A stretch of 64,000 nt of DNA from Ligula intestinalis (taxonomy: Eukaryota; Platyhelminthes; Cestoda; Diphyllobothriidea; Diphyllobothriidae): NCBI GenBank assembly GCA_036362985.1, contig JAYGXS010000007.1, forward strand, positions 17,784,877 through 17,848,876, read 5' to 3'. The notes beneath the pieces are model-generated. The model ran no database searches, was not told the DNA's origin, and saw only the letters and a list, made by a program, of their open reading frames with translations. Shown here one piece after another: positions 54,880-64,000 of this stretch (positions within the stretch are counted from its first letter, which is position 1; each line of letters opens with the position of its first letter). Position numbers and translations under genes: made by a program.

Positions 54880-55080
54880 TCGTTGATTAACGTTCACCGA
54901 TCGCTAACGGAACTTACTCGTTCCGCCCGCCGTGGGTTCGAGCTCCAGGGGTTGAACAAAAAACGGTATATACTCATAGCCGTTGTGAGGCTGCTACTGC
55001 GGCTCCAAAGCACAGTAGGACAAATCCCGTCACCAATCGATGAGCGCCCATCTACCATTGTGTTACTATTTCCGATCGAA
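54880..55080. repeat. SINE-2-like composite, rearranged fragment
   Basis: CACCGATCGCTAACGGAACT (54897-54916) is in reverse orientation; CGATGAGCGCCCATCTACCA (55037-55056) is in forward orientation. The two ends face each other as in the larger composite units. Confidence 0.5.
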
Positions 55081-55159
55081 ATCAATGGGACTAGGAATTT
55101 TTACCGCAGTGAGTCAGAGCGCTTAACTTGTAACTAATTACCTAATACGCTGCTGCTTC

Positions 55160-55375
55160 GAGCCTAAGAGGGTGCGCCACCTAGGGTTGGATATCGTTGG
55201 CTGATGACGCCTAATAAGCCGGAAATGGCCATTCCAGTCTCCCTCGTCTTTATCGGTAATCTCATTCTGTCTATATCATTATCCGCTATGCGAGGGCTGG
55301 TTGGGCTCGACAGTGAATCTCAAGGCACAAGGGGACGAGTATGTCGCATAACGCGATCGGTGAACACCATTCTTC
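55160..55375 (+). repeat. SINE-2-like repeat, plus copy
   Basis: GGCTGATGACGCCTAATAAG, GAAATGGCCATTCCAGTCTC, CCTCGTCTTTATCGGTAATC and GGACGAGTATGTCGCATAAC give the best-preserved body in the window. The tRNA-like head is lost. Confidence 0.65.
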
Positions 55376-55399
55376 GGGGGGGGGGGGGGGGGGCGGGGG
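55376..55399 (+). repeat. Poly-G run
   Basis: Eighteen G, one C, five G. Potential G-quadruplex on the plus strand. As the ABL gene is on the minus strand, its transcript would carry poly-C here. The exact length is unreliable in any read set. Confidence 0.9.
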
Positions 55400-57199
55400 C
55401 TTTAGCAACCAAAGCCTACGCTTTAGGACACTTGTCTCAACAAATTCCGTTTCCAAGTGAGGACTCGACTGCATGAGGTGAAGACAAATGGTACAGCATT
55501 GCCACCGTTTTTTCCCCAATTTTGTAAAGGTCTAGTACCCATAAAAACAGAGAAAGGCACTAGAAATTATCGGGCAGGACTAAACTTGGGATTACCTACG
55601 AAAGATAAACGATTGACTTTCCTTCTTAGCAGGCCCTTTTAGTTTGACTGCGGGCCAGCCCGGTGGCCCACAGGTGGCGGGTCCGGGGCTTTTAGCCAAG
55701 TTTAGCTGCGAGATGAGCAGAACCTTCACAACACGAGCATGTAGCGACCTTATTCCGCAAACAATGTTTAACCTTTCGTCTCTCGCAAATGGTAACGCAT
55801 ACGCACATGAAGACCTACCCCAGTCCGGTCCGGCCAACCATTTTTCTGAGGTTGACTCACACATGACCTCGGTGGAGGCGCATGTGATTTCCCCCGCGAT
55901 CTCACATTTCAGATTCTGGCCCACGGGGTCAGATGCACGCTTGTCCCACTGTTAATAATGACCTATTCTGCACTTCTTCTGGACAGAATGAATTATTCCT
56001 TCCACCTGATGTCTCACTCATTTTCTTTCCACAGGGAACTGTGCCTGAAAGTCATGCACGCAAATGTTTTCTCTATTAATTTAACCCCTGTGATAAGCAT
56101 TCATGCCGTCTGCGTGCTGTCTCCCTCTCACGACAAGTATGTGGCCATATTTACCGGCGCCGATGTGAATTGTTAAACCTCACATGTCGGAACATACATA
56201 CCCACTCTCACTTAATTCGAAAACCTATCGTTTGGTGGAGCCTGACGTGAAACGCGCAGACTGGCTGTTTCGTTTGCCAGCCACTGCAGCTTAGTCTATA
56301 ATTTATGAATTTTGCTGAAAACCAAGATGTAACAACACCTGATAGTGTCCATAGCGAAGACGACGCCCATAAGCATAACCTGGAGACATTGATAAAAGAA
56401 CAAAAACAATAACAACGCATTCATCCATACTGCCTTCGCAACAGAGGGGTTTAGAACTTGTCCCGTGCAAACCCTAAACTAGATTTGTTAAGGCCATGTC
56501 CTTTTTGTTGGCCGAGGAGAATGTCATGTTAACCTTACTCTGACCGTTTTCTACTGCTCTGACATTACCCTGTTTTTCCTGTTTTAGTTCCAATAAGCCA
56601 ATTTTAAGATTAATAAAGCCTAATTCTAGGGTATTCATTCATTTTTACTCCTCGTCTAATTGACTCATACTTACTGAATCGAGCGGTTTTATCTATTCTG
56701 ATTACGACAAGCATTAAGATACTTGTGGCTCACGGTGTGTGGGCCTGTGCCATCTTCCATCTATGTGAGAGTACTGGAACAGGTGAGTGCGGTGGATTCA
56801 GTGCAAGTCACGGCCCTTGCCCTTCCCTGCTGTGAAGCACGCAGTGGATCTCGTCAAAAGTGTTGTTCGAACTGTCGGGTGTGCTCCCAAAACGGACCGC
56901 AAGGTAGATGCACTAGACCAACGCAGAGGCTAAATCATGACACGGCAGGCTTTAGAATTTGAGGTGCCGGTTTTTTGGCTGTCCATTCACGTGGGAATTT
57001 ATGACTGTATACCGCCTTGTCAAATTCCCTACTTTGTTTTTAATCATGCGGTCATCTGTACAGTAAACTAGTACCTTTTTAATGAGCAAAAACCAATTAT
57101 TTTGTCGAAGACAGTCCAAGATGCCAGTGTTTGCCCTTTTTCGTATGATTCGTTGGATTTGCAACTCATCAACGTCAACCATTCTCCGTATGAAGACCA
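55400..57199. other. Intronic stretch without recognisable feature
   Basis: Both strands of 55592-55955 are open for over 100 codons, but no domain or repeat match is seen. The rest is AT-rich. Confidence 0.5.
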
Positions 57200-57237
57200 T
57201 ACGACGAAGAAAACATCGCTGTGGATAGCAACAGGCA

Positions 57238-60200
57238 ATGAATCGTCAATCATTGACCTCAATGTCAACAAAATGCCGATCGCTCTTTTATAAAAACATC
57301 GAATTATTGCCACTTATTTTGAAAAAAGAACAAAGTAAGTCTCCAGTTTTCTGTCTTCAGGAGACTTGGCTTAATAGTGGTATTGAGTCGCAACTCATTA
57401 CGCCGCCGGATTTTTGCTGTTTTCGTTCGGACAGAAAATCTTTAGCCAGCGGCGGCAGAAGTGGTGGAGTGACTGGCTTTGTAAACCAGCAATGGTGCAC
57501 AAATTCTAAAACCTTATTTTCACATTCGGACAAATTAATGATGTCATTTCTGTAGTCTGTAAGCTTTGATTTTTAAGTAATTCTAACGGCATCATTTAAA
57601 TTAGTATTTTTCTTCCCTCCTTTACATGCTAAGATGCTTAAGTCCCGTTTTTTTTTATTTTCTTCCCCTAACACTTACCGTAATGTCTTGCGAGGATGGC
57701 ATGTTAGTATTTTATGTGGTGACTTCAACCGTGTGACGCTACACTCCTTTACATTGTTAGGTTTTGACGGCTTAGTTCCTTCAACACTCGTGCTGACGCA
57801 CCTCTTGGTCACATATTGACCAAGTATCCCAAGATTTTGCTGTCAAAAATAGAGCTCCGCTGTCAGGCTCAGATCATTCTGTGTTATTGGGCCTGCCAAC
57901 CATCTATTCCAGTTCTGAGAAAGAGCTGTTAGCAAAACCCGAGAGGGAACTTAAGGTTCGCGACACGTTTCTACATAATATTTGTTGCTTCAGACTGTCA
58001 GATCTGAAAATATTCCTGCCCTTCTTGAACACTCGAACATCGAATCATGCTCCAGCTACCTTACAAATTTTTAAACGAAATTTGTACAATCTGCTGTCTT
58101 TTTGACACTATTATGGTTAGACCTGACAGAATTTATTCTTCTCATATTAAAACTTTAAGACGCCAACAGGAACTGTTCTACAAACAAGGTCTACGTAAAC
58201 GTCCTGATAAAACATGAGATTTTTAGGCTGAACGACCATTTCGTTAGTCAGCTTTTTACTTCTACACCTTCCTCTCCTCTCTCTTCGGATGAAATTTGGA
58301 AGATTCTTAAGCGTCTCACTGATCAACGCAATACACTAGCGCATGTAGATGCTGACTTAGACTTAGACCGTTTCAATGCAAACTTCATCCACACTCGCAT
58401 TGACTCCCACCTTCCGACAAACGCTATTTTCTTAGTACCAAGTGTCTTTGCTACTGAGTCTGTGGCAACAGTGACGAAACATCTTAAAAAGGTTCGAGGT
58501 TCAACAGCTGCTGAGCCAGATGGGATCTCACCGTTTCTCCTGAAATCCTGCATTTTCATTTAGTCCCTACATTGACACATCTCATCAATTTATTCTTCAT
58601 GAAGTCTACGATTCCCCATCATTGGCGATCAGTGAGAATCACTCTCATCCCGAAAAAAACCTCTTCTTCTGGTCCCAAATGCTTCCGTCCAATTGCCTGC
58701 CCTTCTGCACTATTGAAACTTGCAGAGAGAGTTGCCTTGGACGTAATTACGCCGTTTGCCTCCGATTTTTACGATTCCCTGCAATCTGCGTATAAGGCTA
58801 GGCGTAGTACACTAGATGCTGTTGCTCTGGAAGTCCATTCTGCTCTAAGGGACTTGGATAAGGGTTGACGTGCATACGCATGTTCTTTCCTCGACTACTC
58901 CTCAGCCTTTAATAGGATCTCGCGCCATCTTCTTCTTAATAAAACTTCTGCATGCGGCTCTCCCGGCTGGGCTGCCTCTTGGCTTGCGGACTATTGCACT
59001 TCCTGCACTCAATTCATTCAGTGCGGCAAGCGAAAATCCACGGTCCTTCCCAAAAACTGTGGAGTTCTGTAAGGGTCTATACTGTCTCCTCACATCTTCC
59101 TATTCCACACAGACGACTGAAGATCACCAAACGGATGTTTTTTGTTGAATATGCTGATGATATGGTTGTTGGCCATCCTCTCAAAAGTCGGGGATATCTC
59201 CAAGTACTGAAGAATGGCCTGGACCACGTCTCAGTGTGGTCGTCAGCAAATGGCCTTGCACTTAACGACCGACAGTCCAGTGTTTTTTGACTGCAACCCT
59301 CTCCCAGTCCTGAAACCATTGACATTCTGTCCAACCAGGTATTCTCTTTCCGGCACCTTGGTGTTACTCTGGCGTCTAACCTTTCACTAACTCTTCATAT
59401 TGAAGACCTTTTGGCAACAGTAGCTTATGTAGGCCCACTCATTAATCCGTACTCCCTGCATGTTTTCTTACGAAAATTGTGGTTATAGGGTTTTATGGGT
59501 GGGGAATTAGGACAGACAATGTAATATACTTTAATAAATGCTAGATGCATTTTTATTTTACTGTATTTAGAAATGTTGTTGATTTATATCTGTAGATTTT
59601 CCGAATCTGTATTATTGTTTAACTTGTTGCGAAAAAACCTGATTATCAAATTGCAGGTTTCTTGAATTGCCCGAAAAATTAAAATGGTGGTTAGGAGGTC
59701 GTCTACTTCAAGTTACCTGAGGTCCAACTTACCGTTCTGGAGTTAGATTAGTATAGTCCGCGGTACGAAGCGCCGTGCAAACCTTCGATTTACATGCAGA
59801 ACAACTTACTCCCAGCGGCCGCGAGAAGCAACCTCGACTACATTTTTCCCTTTACACTTACTTCTAAGAATTTCCTTCTCTGTCCATCCCATTTCCCCAC
59901 TCCCCAAAACTCTACAACCACCGTTTTTGCAGGACAAATGGTTAAATTAGGGGTATAAGAGTGAGCCTACATGAGCTACTTTGCCAGCCTTTTTATTAAA
60001 AGCCGCAATATTTTGTATTATATCCGCCGATTACGTTCATATCCCACATCGCAAGCCCTAATCTGGCGATCTATAGACGTCTGCATTCTCCCCTTATTCT
60101 TTACTGGTCTCCAATTATTTTTCCAACTTTAAAAATACCTGGTCATTTGGAAACGTATCCTCCGAATGCTTTCTTCAACCACCGGTGTTTCCTATGTTTT

Positions 60201-60452
60201 TTAGCTGACATTATAATACAGCGACACTATAAAAAGGTCAAGCAATTTGCTGATTACATCCTTAGTGAGGTCACTCACCCTCTCCACTCCAAACTAATGG
60301 ATGCGAAGTATTCCCGTACTATGCGCCGAAGCTACCGTCATACGTCTTGTCGTACATCGGCATCTCAGCACTCTGTATTCCCATTTCTAGCACGCTACTT
60401 CACGTGTGAAGAAACGCGAATTGAGAAATTGAAAGCCTATCTGTCTCCGTAA
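57238..60452 (+). pseudogene. Family D endonuclease-reverse transcriptase, heavily broken
   Basis: Motifs found in several frames: SIIDLNVNKMP (metal Asn), VFCLQETWLNSG (Glu), GGRSGGVTGFV, CGDFN, GSDHSVLLGLP in frame-shifted form near 57870, then TKHLKKVRGSTAAEPDGISP, HHWRSVRITLIPKKTS, FRPIACPSALLKLAERV, SAYKARRSTLDAVALE, DYSSAFNRIS (motif A), a lost motif B, VEYADDMVVG (YADD 59150-59161), SFRHLGVTLASNLSLTLHIE, and after the insert YYIRRLRSYPTSQALIWRS and LSEVTHPLHSKLMDAKYSR ending at 60452. More than eight frame changes or stops. Confidence 0.75.
59421..59979. mobile_element. Inverted-repeat insert (MITE or foldback-like) in family D
   Basis: Left arm 59424-59516 and right arm 59880-59979 are diverged inverted copies: GTAGCTTATGTAGGCCCACTC against GTAGCTCATGTAGGCTCACTC, and inner blocks GTGGTTATAGGGTTTT against GTGGTTGTAGAGTTTT. 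About 360 bp lie between them without a transposase frame. The insert splits ATVA from KSRNILYY of family D. Confidence 0.65.
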
Positions 60453-60487
60453 AATATGTGGATATCGTGTAAGCCTTTAACTCTGAG

Positions 60488-60874
60488 TATTCTATGACTT
60501 TTAAAGCACTTTCTCCCCGGTATAAATTTACAGCAAGCCAAAATAGCAGAATTTATTGGCGCTAATATATTTCGAGAGCGCTTATCAGCTGTTTCCGCTC
60601 TTTGCATAAATAACGACATATTTAGAGAACACATCATTTTGAATTTACACAAAATCGATAATAGCAAGGTTGTGTTAACGTGGCAAATGGTTAATAGTTA
60701 TGTCAACTTTAAACTTGGGATGAAAAGTAGGGAGGGGAATTAACAAAAATAAAAGTGTGGCATGTATTTACCAGGGCAATTGAAGATTAACTACAAGGTC
60801 TAGTTGCTTACATAGGTCGAGTTGCGCAAATAAATTCTGCTATTTTGGCTTGCTTTAAATATTCTATGACTTTA
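60488..60874. mobile_element. Small inverted-repeat element flanked by direct repeats
   Basis: Inverted 30-bp arms 60533-60562 and 60824-60853 match 29 of 30 (core GCCAAAATAGCAGAATTTAT). The 14-bp direct repeat TATTCTATGACTTT lies outside each arm (60488-60501 and 60860-60873). No coding frame is inside. Suggests a non-autonomous DNA element, but the left direct repeat is about 30 bp from its arm, which is not tidy. Confidence 0.6.
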
Positions 60875-60889
60875 TACCACGACCCCTTA

Positions 60890-60990
60890 CCTTACCTTGT
60901 CTCTAGCTTTCCGTGAATGGAGCCATTTTTGGCTGAGAATGTTTGATATTACCTTCAAAATAAAGCATGTTCTCTCTCCCATAACAAACG
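60890..60990 (+). repeat. Repeat family R3, distal end
   Basis: TGGCTGAGAATGTTTGATATT and TTCAAAATAAAGCATGTTCTC match 44575-44620 and 26300-26340. Confidence 0.45.
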
Positions 60991-61266
60991 CCACATATTG
61001 AGGGTGTTGTAGCACGCATAGGTGCAAGCTCACATCACGCCAGCCACTTGCACCCGATCCCACTTCCGGCTTTACTGTCTTGACACCGGGCAAAAGTGGG
61101 GCAGAGAAGAATGGGTGCAGTACATTCAGCGCAAGTCACCGTCCAAGTGTCACTCTACTGCGGGGCACACGGTCGGCCTCCTAAATTTTAGAATTGGTCT
61201 TCGACGACTGGAGACCGGTTATGAGCTGCATTGAGAACAAACAACGATACGCAACAAGCTACTTAC

Positions 61267-61952
61267 CCATCCACAGGAGTCGCGGCTAATTCGGTAATGA
61301 TAGACGCGTCCAGCGTGGCGTACGGTGACCGACAGCTGGCCCGGTGAGGACTCGGACTCACGCACCAGATAGGAACCGGTGATTCCGCTGCGAAGCAGCT
61401 GTTCACCGGCATGCCGCGACACAGCTCCGTGGTACCAGGGGTAAGCCACCAAGGTTAGACCGGCTGGTGCTTGAAGGGGCTCGGAGGTGTAGTCTTCTGG
61501 GTTTGGTAACGGCTGCTGCTGTGGCGAACGACAGGCGAAACCGCCCATGGCAGAGTCTACGAACCAGTCGCCGCCGCCGCGACAGCCCTCGGAGGGAAAT
61601 TGCTGCTGCTGTTGTGGCTGCGGCGTAGCAATCTGTGTGTCGGTGTGTCGTTTGTAACTATCCATCATGATCTGCTCCTGGTCTTGTGACTGCTGCTGCT
61701 GTTGTTGCAGGTAGTTTGGATTGGCAACAGCAAGGTAGCTGGTGGGCACCCAACCACGCGCCATCTCACAAAACACACCGTCGTTACTGCCGGTTCCGGT
61801 GGGCTGCCAGATACGTGAGTCATAGGAACCGCGACAGACGGTGTTCTGAAAAGCTGCAGATGCGGGTGAGGAAGGATAGGGAAAGCGAGAAGGTGCTTCG
61901 ACTTCTGACCAGTCGCCAGCTGGACTTCGGCCGAGTAGCCGAACTATTTCGC
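61267..61952 (-). CDS. abl: ABL-family tyrosine kinase, SH3 (second half), long connector, SH2 exon
   Basis: Acceptor TTCCCTTTTGCAG, donor TGG|GTAAGT; phase 1 in, phase 0 out; 686 nt = 2 + 228 codons. Exon residues 1-7 EIVRLLG and 12-18 GDWSEVE are SH3 strands; 64-73 [10 protein letters not shown] is the SH3 end. Between them are about 45 residues where vertebrate ABL has about six. Residues 74-171 form a Gln-rich connector (two Q5-Q6 runs) where vertebrate ABL has about ten. SH2 starts at 172 (WYHGAVSR) with [13 protein letters not shown], including the phosphotyrosine-binding Arg, and GRVYHYRIS. The exon joins FFITETHRF at 33467. A 57-nt in-frame stretch (residues 17-35) begins GT and ends CAG after a pyrimidine-rich run, so part of the SH3 insert could be an unspliced mini-intron. 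Confidence 0.93.
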
Positions 61953-64000
61953 CTGCAAAAGGGAACAGTCCAAGCAACACGTTTGATATGTTTCCTGCTA
62001 ATGCAAATACACTGTTATAAAAGCCTGTTTATCGCAGTTAGCCCGCAGAATGTCCAAGATTGAGAGAGAGACGGAAGAAGTTTACAAAGTTGGTAACGCT
62101 TTGCCTGTCAATATAGTTAAGGACTATGCAACGCATTTCCGTGTGATTATTTGTACTTAAGTGTAGAAATGAATATCAAAGCCATCCAAATGATAATGAA
62201 AAAGGCAAGTAGAAAGTGAGCCTTTATTTGTTCAAGACCTCGTGAGCGATGAAAACGTCGTTTGGTGATTTATGCTGAAGAATTAAAGAGTTCGGCGAGA
62301 ATTAGATAGATTGCATCCTCTCCCTCCTCGTTCGTGTGTCAGTATGGTCTGGTAGAGTCAAGTCGAACAAGCACGGGACTGGGTGTACGGTTGAAGGAAA
62401 GCGTTTGCTCAAAACTCAGCTTGACAGTGCCTGCCAAAATATGGAGGCAGTTCTTCGGACTTAGTAGCTGTATCATAAGTTCGGCTTTCTAGATCCCGCC
62501 AACAAGGTAATAAATGTTAGAGAATTCCTGCGAATGATTCTACACCAAACGACGAACAATATTCACCCGTAAAGTGGACAGAGGGGAACCCAGAACTGGT
62601 TTGTTTATGTTTTTTGAGGGAAATAGACTTCAAGTCATTCAGTGTGTTATTGAGGGCATTTAGCGATGGCTGCAATAGATCTCACCAGATGGGTTTAGAA
62701 AACCAGCACGATCGTTAGTAAGCCAGCAGGATACTGGTAGAGGGGTTTTCCTTCCTTTCGATAATTTTATTCGACTGACAGCAAATCCGCTAGTTTTTTT
62801 GTTTCCTTTAATATCATAAACTCGTTCTGATTCGGAGCCTGTGCACTGCCAATATCGCCTCACTAGCTGAGTCCTCCGTCTGTGAAAGGCCTGAGGCTTC
62901 AGAACATATGCACACAACACAATCATCATCGTTCAACTGATTTCTGCTGAAATTCAGCTTTTGCACTTGCATGTGCTGAAGTAAGATTAGTAGGCGACGG
63001 CTCAGCAGTTATGGTATTGGATAGGCTCCATTTCATACAAACAAAGTGTGGTACTTGATGGGCCAGGGAAAGATTTTGATAGGTAATTATGTATGCCGAC
63101 ATAGTTCGAAGGAGTAAACTAGCAAGTTATGATGTGAGTATTCTCCTTGCACCAATAACACAAGACATAAACATGCAAGCGTTCCCTCCTTCCATAAGTT
63201 TTGCTTGCGGAAGCATAGCACACAGAGTAACAGTCGTAGAAACGTGCTTTCGTTGGAAACCGTAGTAACGGGGTGTTTGAGCTTAGTTCCACTTTCCTTT
63301 TTCCTGACAAAACGAACCAGATGTCTACTTTTAACGCGATTTTGCCTACTTTGGAAAAAATGTCCATTGATATTATTATTTTTCAAACTTACGTCATTTG
63401 TCGACAACATTTACCGCAAACGCAAGTGCACTGAAAAATTGCAATAAGGCGATGCAATTGTCAGTGGAGTCATGGGACAGCACATGTAATATACGATCGT
63501 ATCAATGAAATTCTGACGTCCATACATGCTACCCTGCACCAACCACGGCATGGAAGGCTGTCAACCGAATAGAAAGCTGGATCCTCTTACGACGAAATGT
63601 CAGGCTACGATTGATCCTTAATGTGACCTACATGTCAGTCCCACTCAAAGGGGATATGGGCAGCCCCTCGGGCGAAAATCTGATACAGCGTGCGCGTACC
63701 TGGTTGGTTTATTTTGGCAACCATTGCGCTAGGGAGATCGTGCAGTAAAGGCTGTGGAAGCCTACTAATGTAAAACAAATTCAAACGCATATTACCGACC
63801 CTGAGCCAACACGTTGTGGGTCACAAGGTGACAATCGTCGTTACTAACCTCCAAACTGTCATATTGTCATGCGTATTTGAGCATTTATTATGAAAAATTT
63901 GCCTGCTCTCGACGTACTCAGTCACTCTACATGAGCTGAGCGAAGGTTAAGCGCTAGGAAGCAGTACTTCCTTCGCAGTGCTACAATCCGAATCACAGTT
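61953..64000 (-). other. ABL intron, partial
   Basis: Upstream intron before the second SH3 exon. The first SH3 exon (the ALYDF half) was looked for on the minus strand and not seen, so it lies beyond 64000. Apart from the RTE-A fragment at 62360, nothing is recognised. Confidence 0.8.
62360..62475 (+). repeat. RTE-A 3' fragment
   Basis: CTCAAAACTCAGCTTGACAG and AATATGGAGGCAGTTCTTCG encode LKTQLDSACQNMEAVLRT, matching LKTWLNTVRQDMEAVLGL at 50040-50100. No other element part is next to it. Confidence 0.6.

Larger units (their letters stand above)
57200..60460 (+). mobile_element. CR1/Jockey-like element, family D, old and decayed
   Basis: Endonuclease 57238-57840, RT 58300-59430, then an inverted-repeat insert (59424-59979) and the C-terminal part 59998-60452. 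It shares little sequence with CR1-A or CR1-B. The 5' edge is set at the first endonuclease motif; the 3' UTR is not recognised. Confidence 0.75.
33468..61266 (-). other. ABL intron, 27.8 kb, repeat-filled
   Basis: Donor GTAAGT (61266-61261), acceptor CTACTAG (33474-33468), phase 0. It falls inside the SH2 coding sequence, between GW and FFITE. Named repeats are listed separately. The intervals 33468-34540, 35561-36330, 37300-38680, 38940-40520, 43177-43960, 44641-46305, 52050-53120 and 55400-57199 hold nothing I recognise as a gene or shared repeat. Confidence 0.88.

Noticed and set aside
1..64000. CRISPR arrays, bacterial operons, integron or phage features
   Set aside because: No regularly spaced direct repeats, ribosome-binding-site-led gene runs or phage genes. 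Spliced exons and non-LTR elements show a eukaryotic nuclear genome.
63000..64000. First SH3 exon of ABL (ALYDF half)
   Set aside because: Looked for on the minus strand upstream of 61952 with a phase-1 donor; no matching segment was found.

Overview
The window reads as nuclear DNA of a parasitic flatworm, most likely a tapeworm of the diphyllobothriid type. That assignment is an inference from the style of the retroelements (RTE-type and CR1/Jockey-like non-LTR elements, a Penelope-like element, tRNA-derived SINEs) and from the very long, repeat-filled introns; no marker gene proves it. There is no bacterial gene, operon, rRNA or CRISPR. Two runs of exactly 400 N (12416-12815 and 42777-43176) are scaffold gaps.

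The only host gene I can support lies on the minus strand and covers the whole window. It is an ABL-family non-receptor tyrosine kinase, seen as five exons with clean GT..AG borders and matching phases. In transcription order they are 61267-61952 (second half of SH3, long connector, most of SH2), 33212-33467 (end of SH2, linker, first kinase residues), 27420-27496 (glycine-rich loop to the ATP lysine), 25027-25114 (helix C) and 5840-6017 (hinge to the catalytic-loop HR). The first SH3 exon lies beyond position 64000. The HRD/DFG part and the tail lie beyond position 1. Everything else is intron.

The introns are layered with mobile elements. (1) 1-5625: a minus-strand RTE-type element (family A) split by a nearly intact plus-strand CR1-like element (CR1-A, 828-4598). 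(2) 7-17 kb: SINEs, a 5'-inverted RTE-A copy and a Penelope GIY-YIG fragment. (3) 17.9-24.2 kb: a plus-strand RTE-A copy split by a second CR1-like family (CR1-B). (4) 29.1-32.3 kb: a second RTE family (B). (5) 34.5-44.6 kb: an RTE remnant, SINEs, paired palindromic repeats and an unclassified repeat family (R3). (6) 46.3-51.7 kb: a three-layer nest, with RTE-A (5'-inverted) holding CR1-A copy 2, which holds another RTE-A copy; two layers have clear target-site duplications. (7) 53.1-55.4 kb: more palindromic and SINE-like repeats. (8) 57.2-60.5 kb: a degraded third CR1/Jockey-like element (D) split by an inverted-repeat insert, followed by a small inverted-repeat element.

The points most worth a second look are the long insertions in the SH3 domain and SH3-SH2 connector of the ABL protein, the 2A-like NPGP motifs at the N-termini of both CR1-like families, the layered insertions, and the two palindromic units sharing one architecture at 36.4-37.3 and 53.1-53.9 kb. 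All element coding regions except CR1-A copy 1 carry several disabling changes. CR1-A copy 1 is broken by one missing C in a C run.
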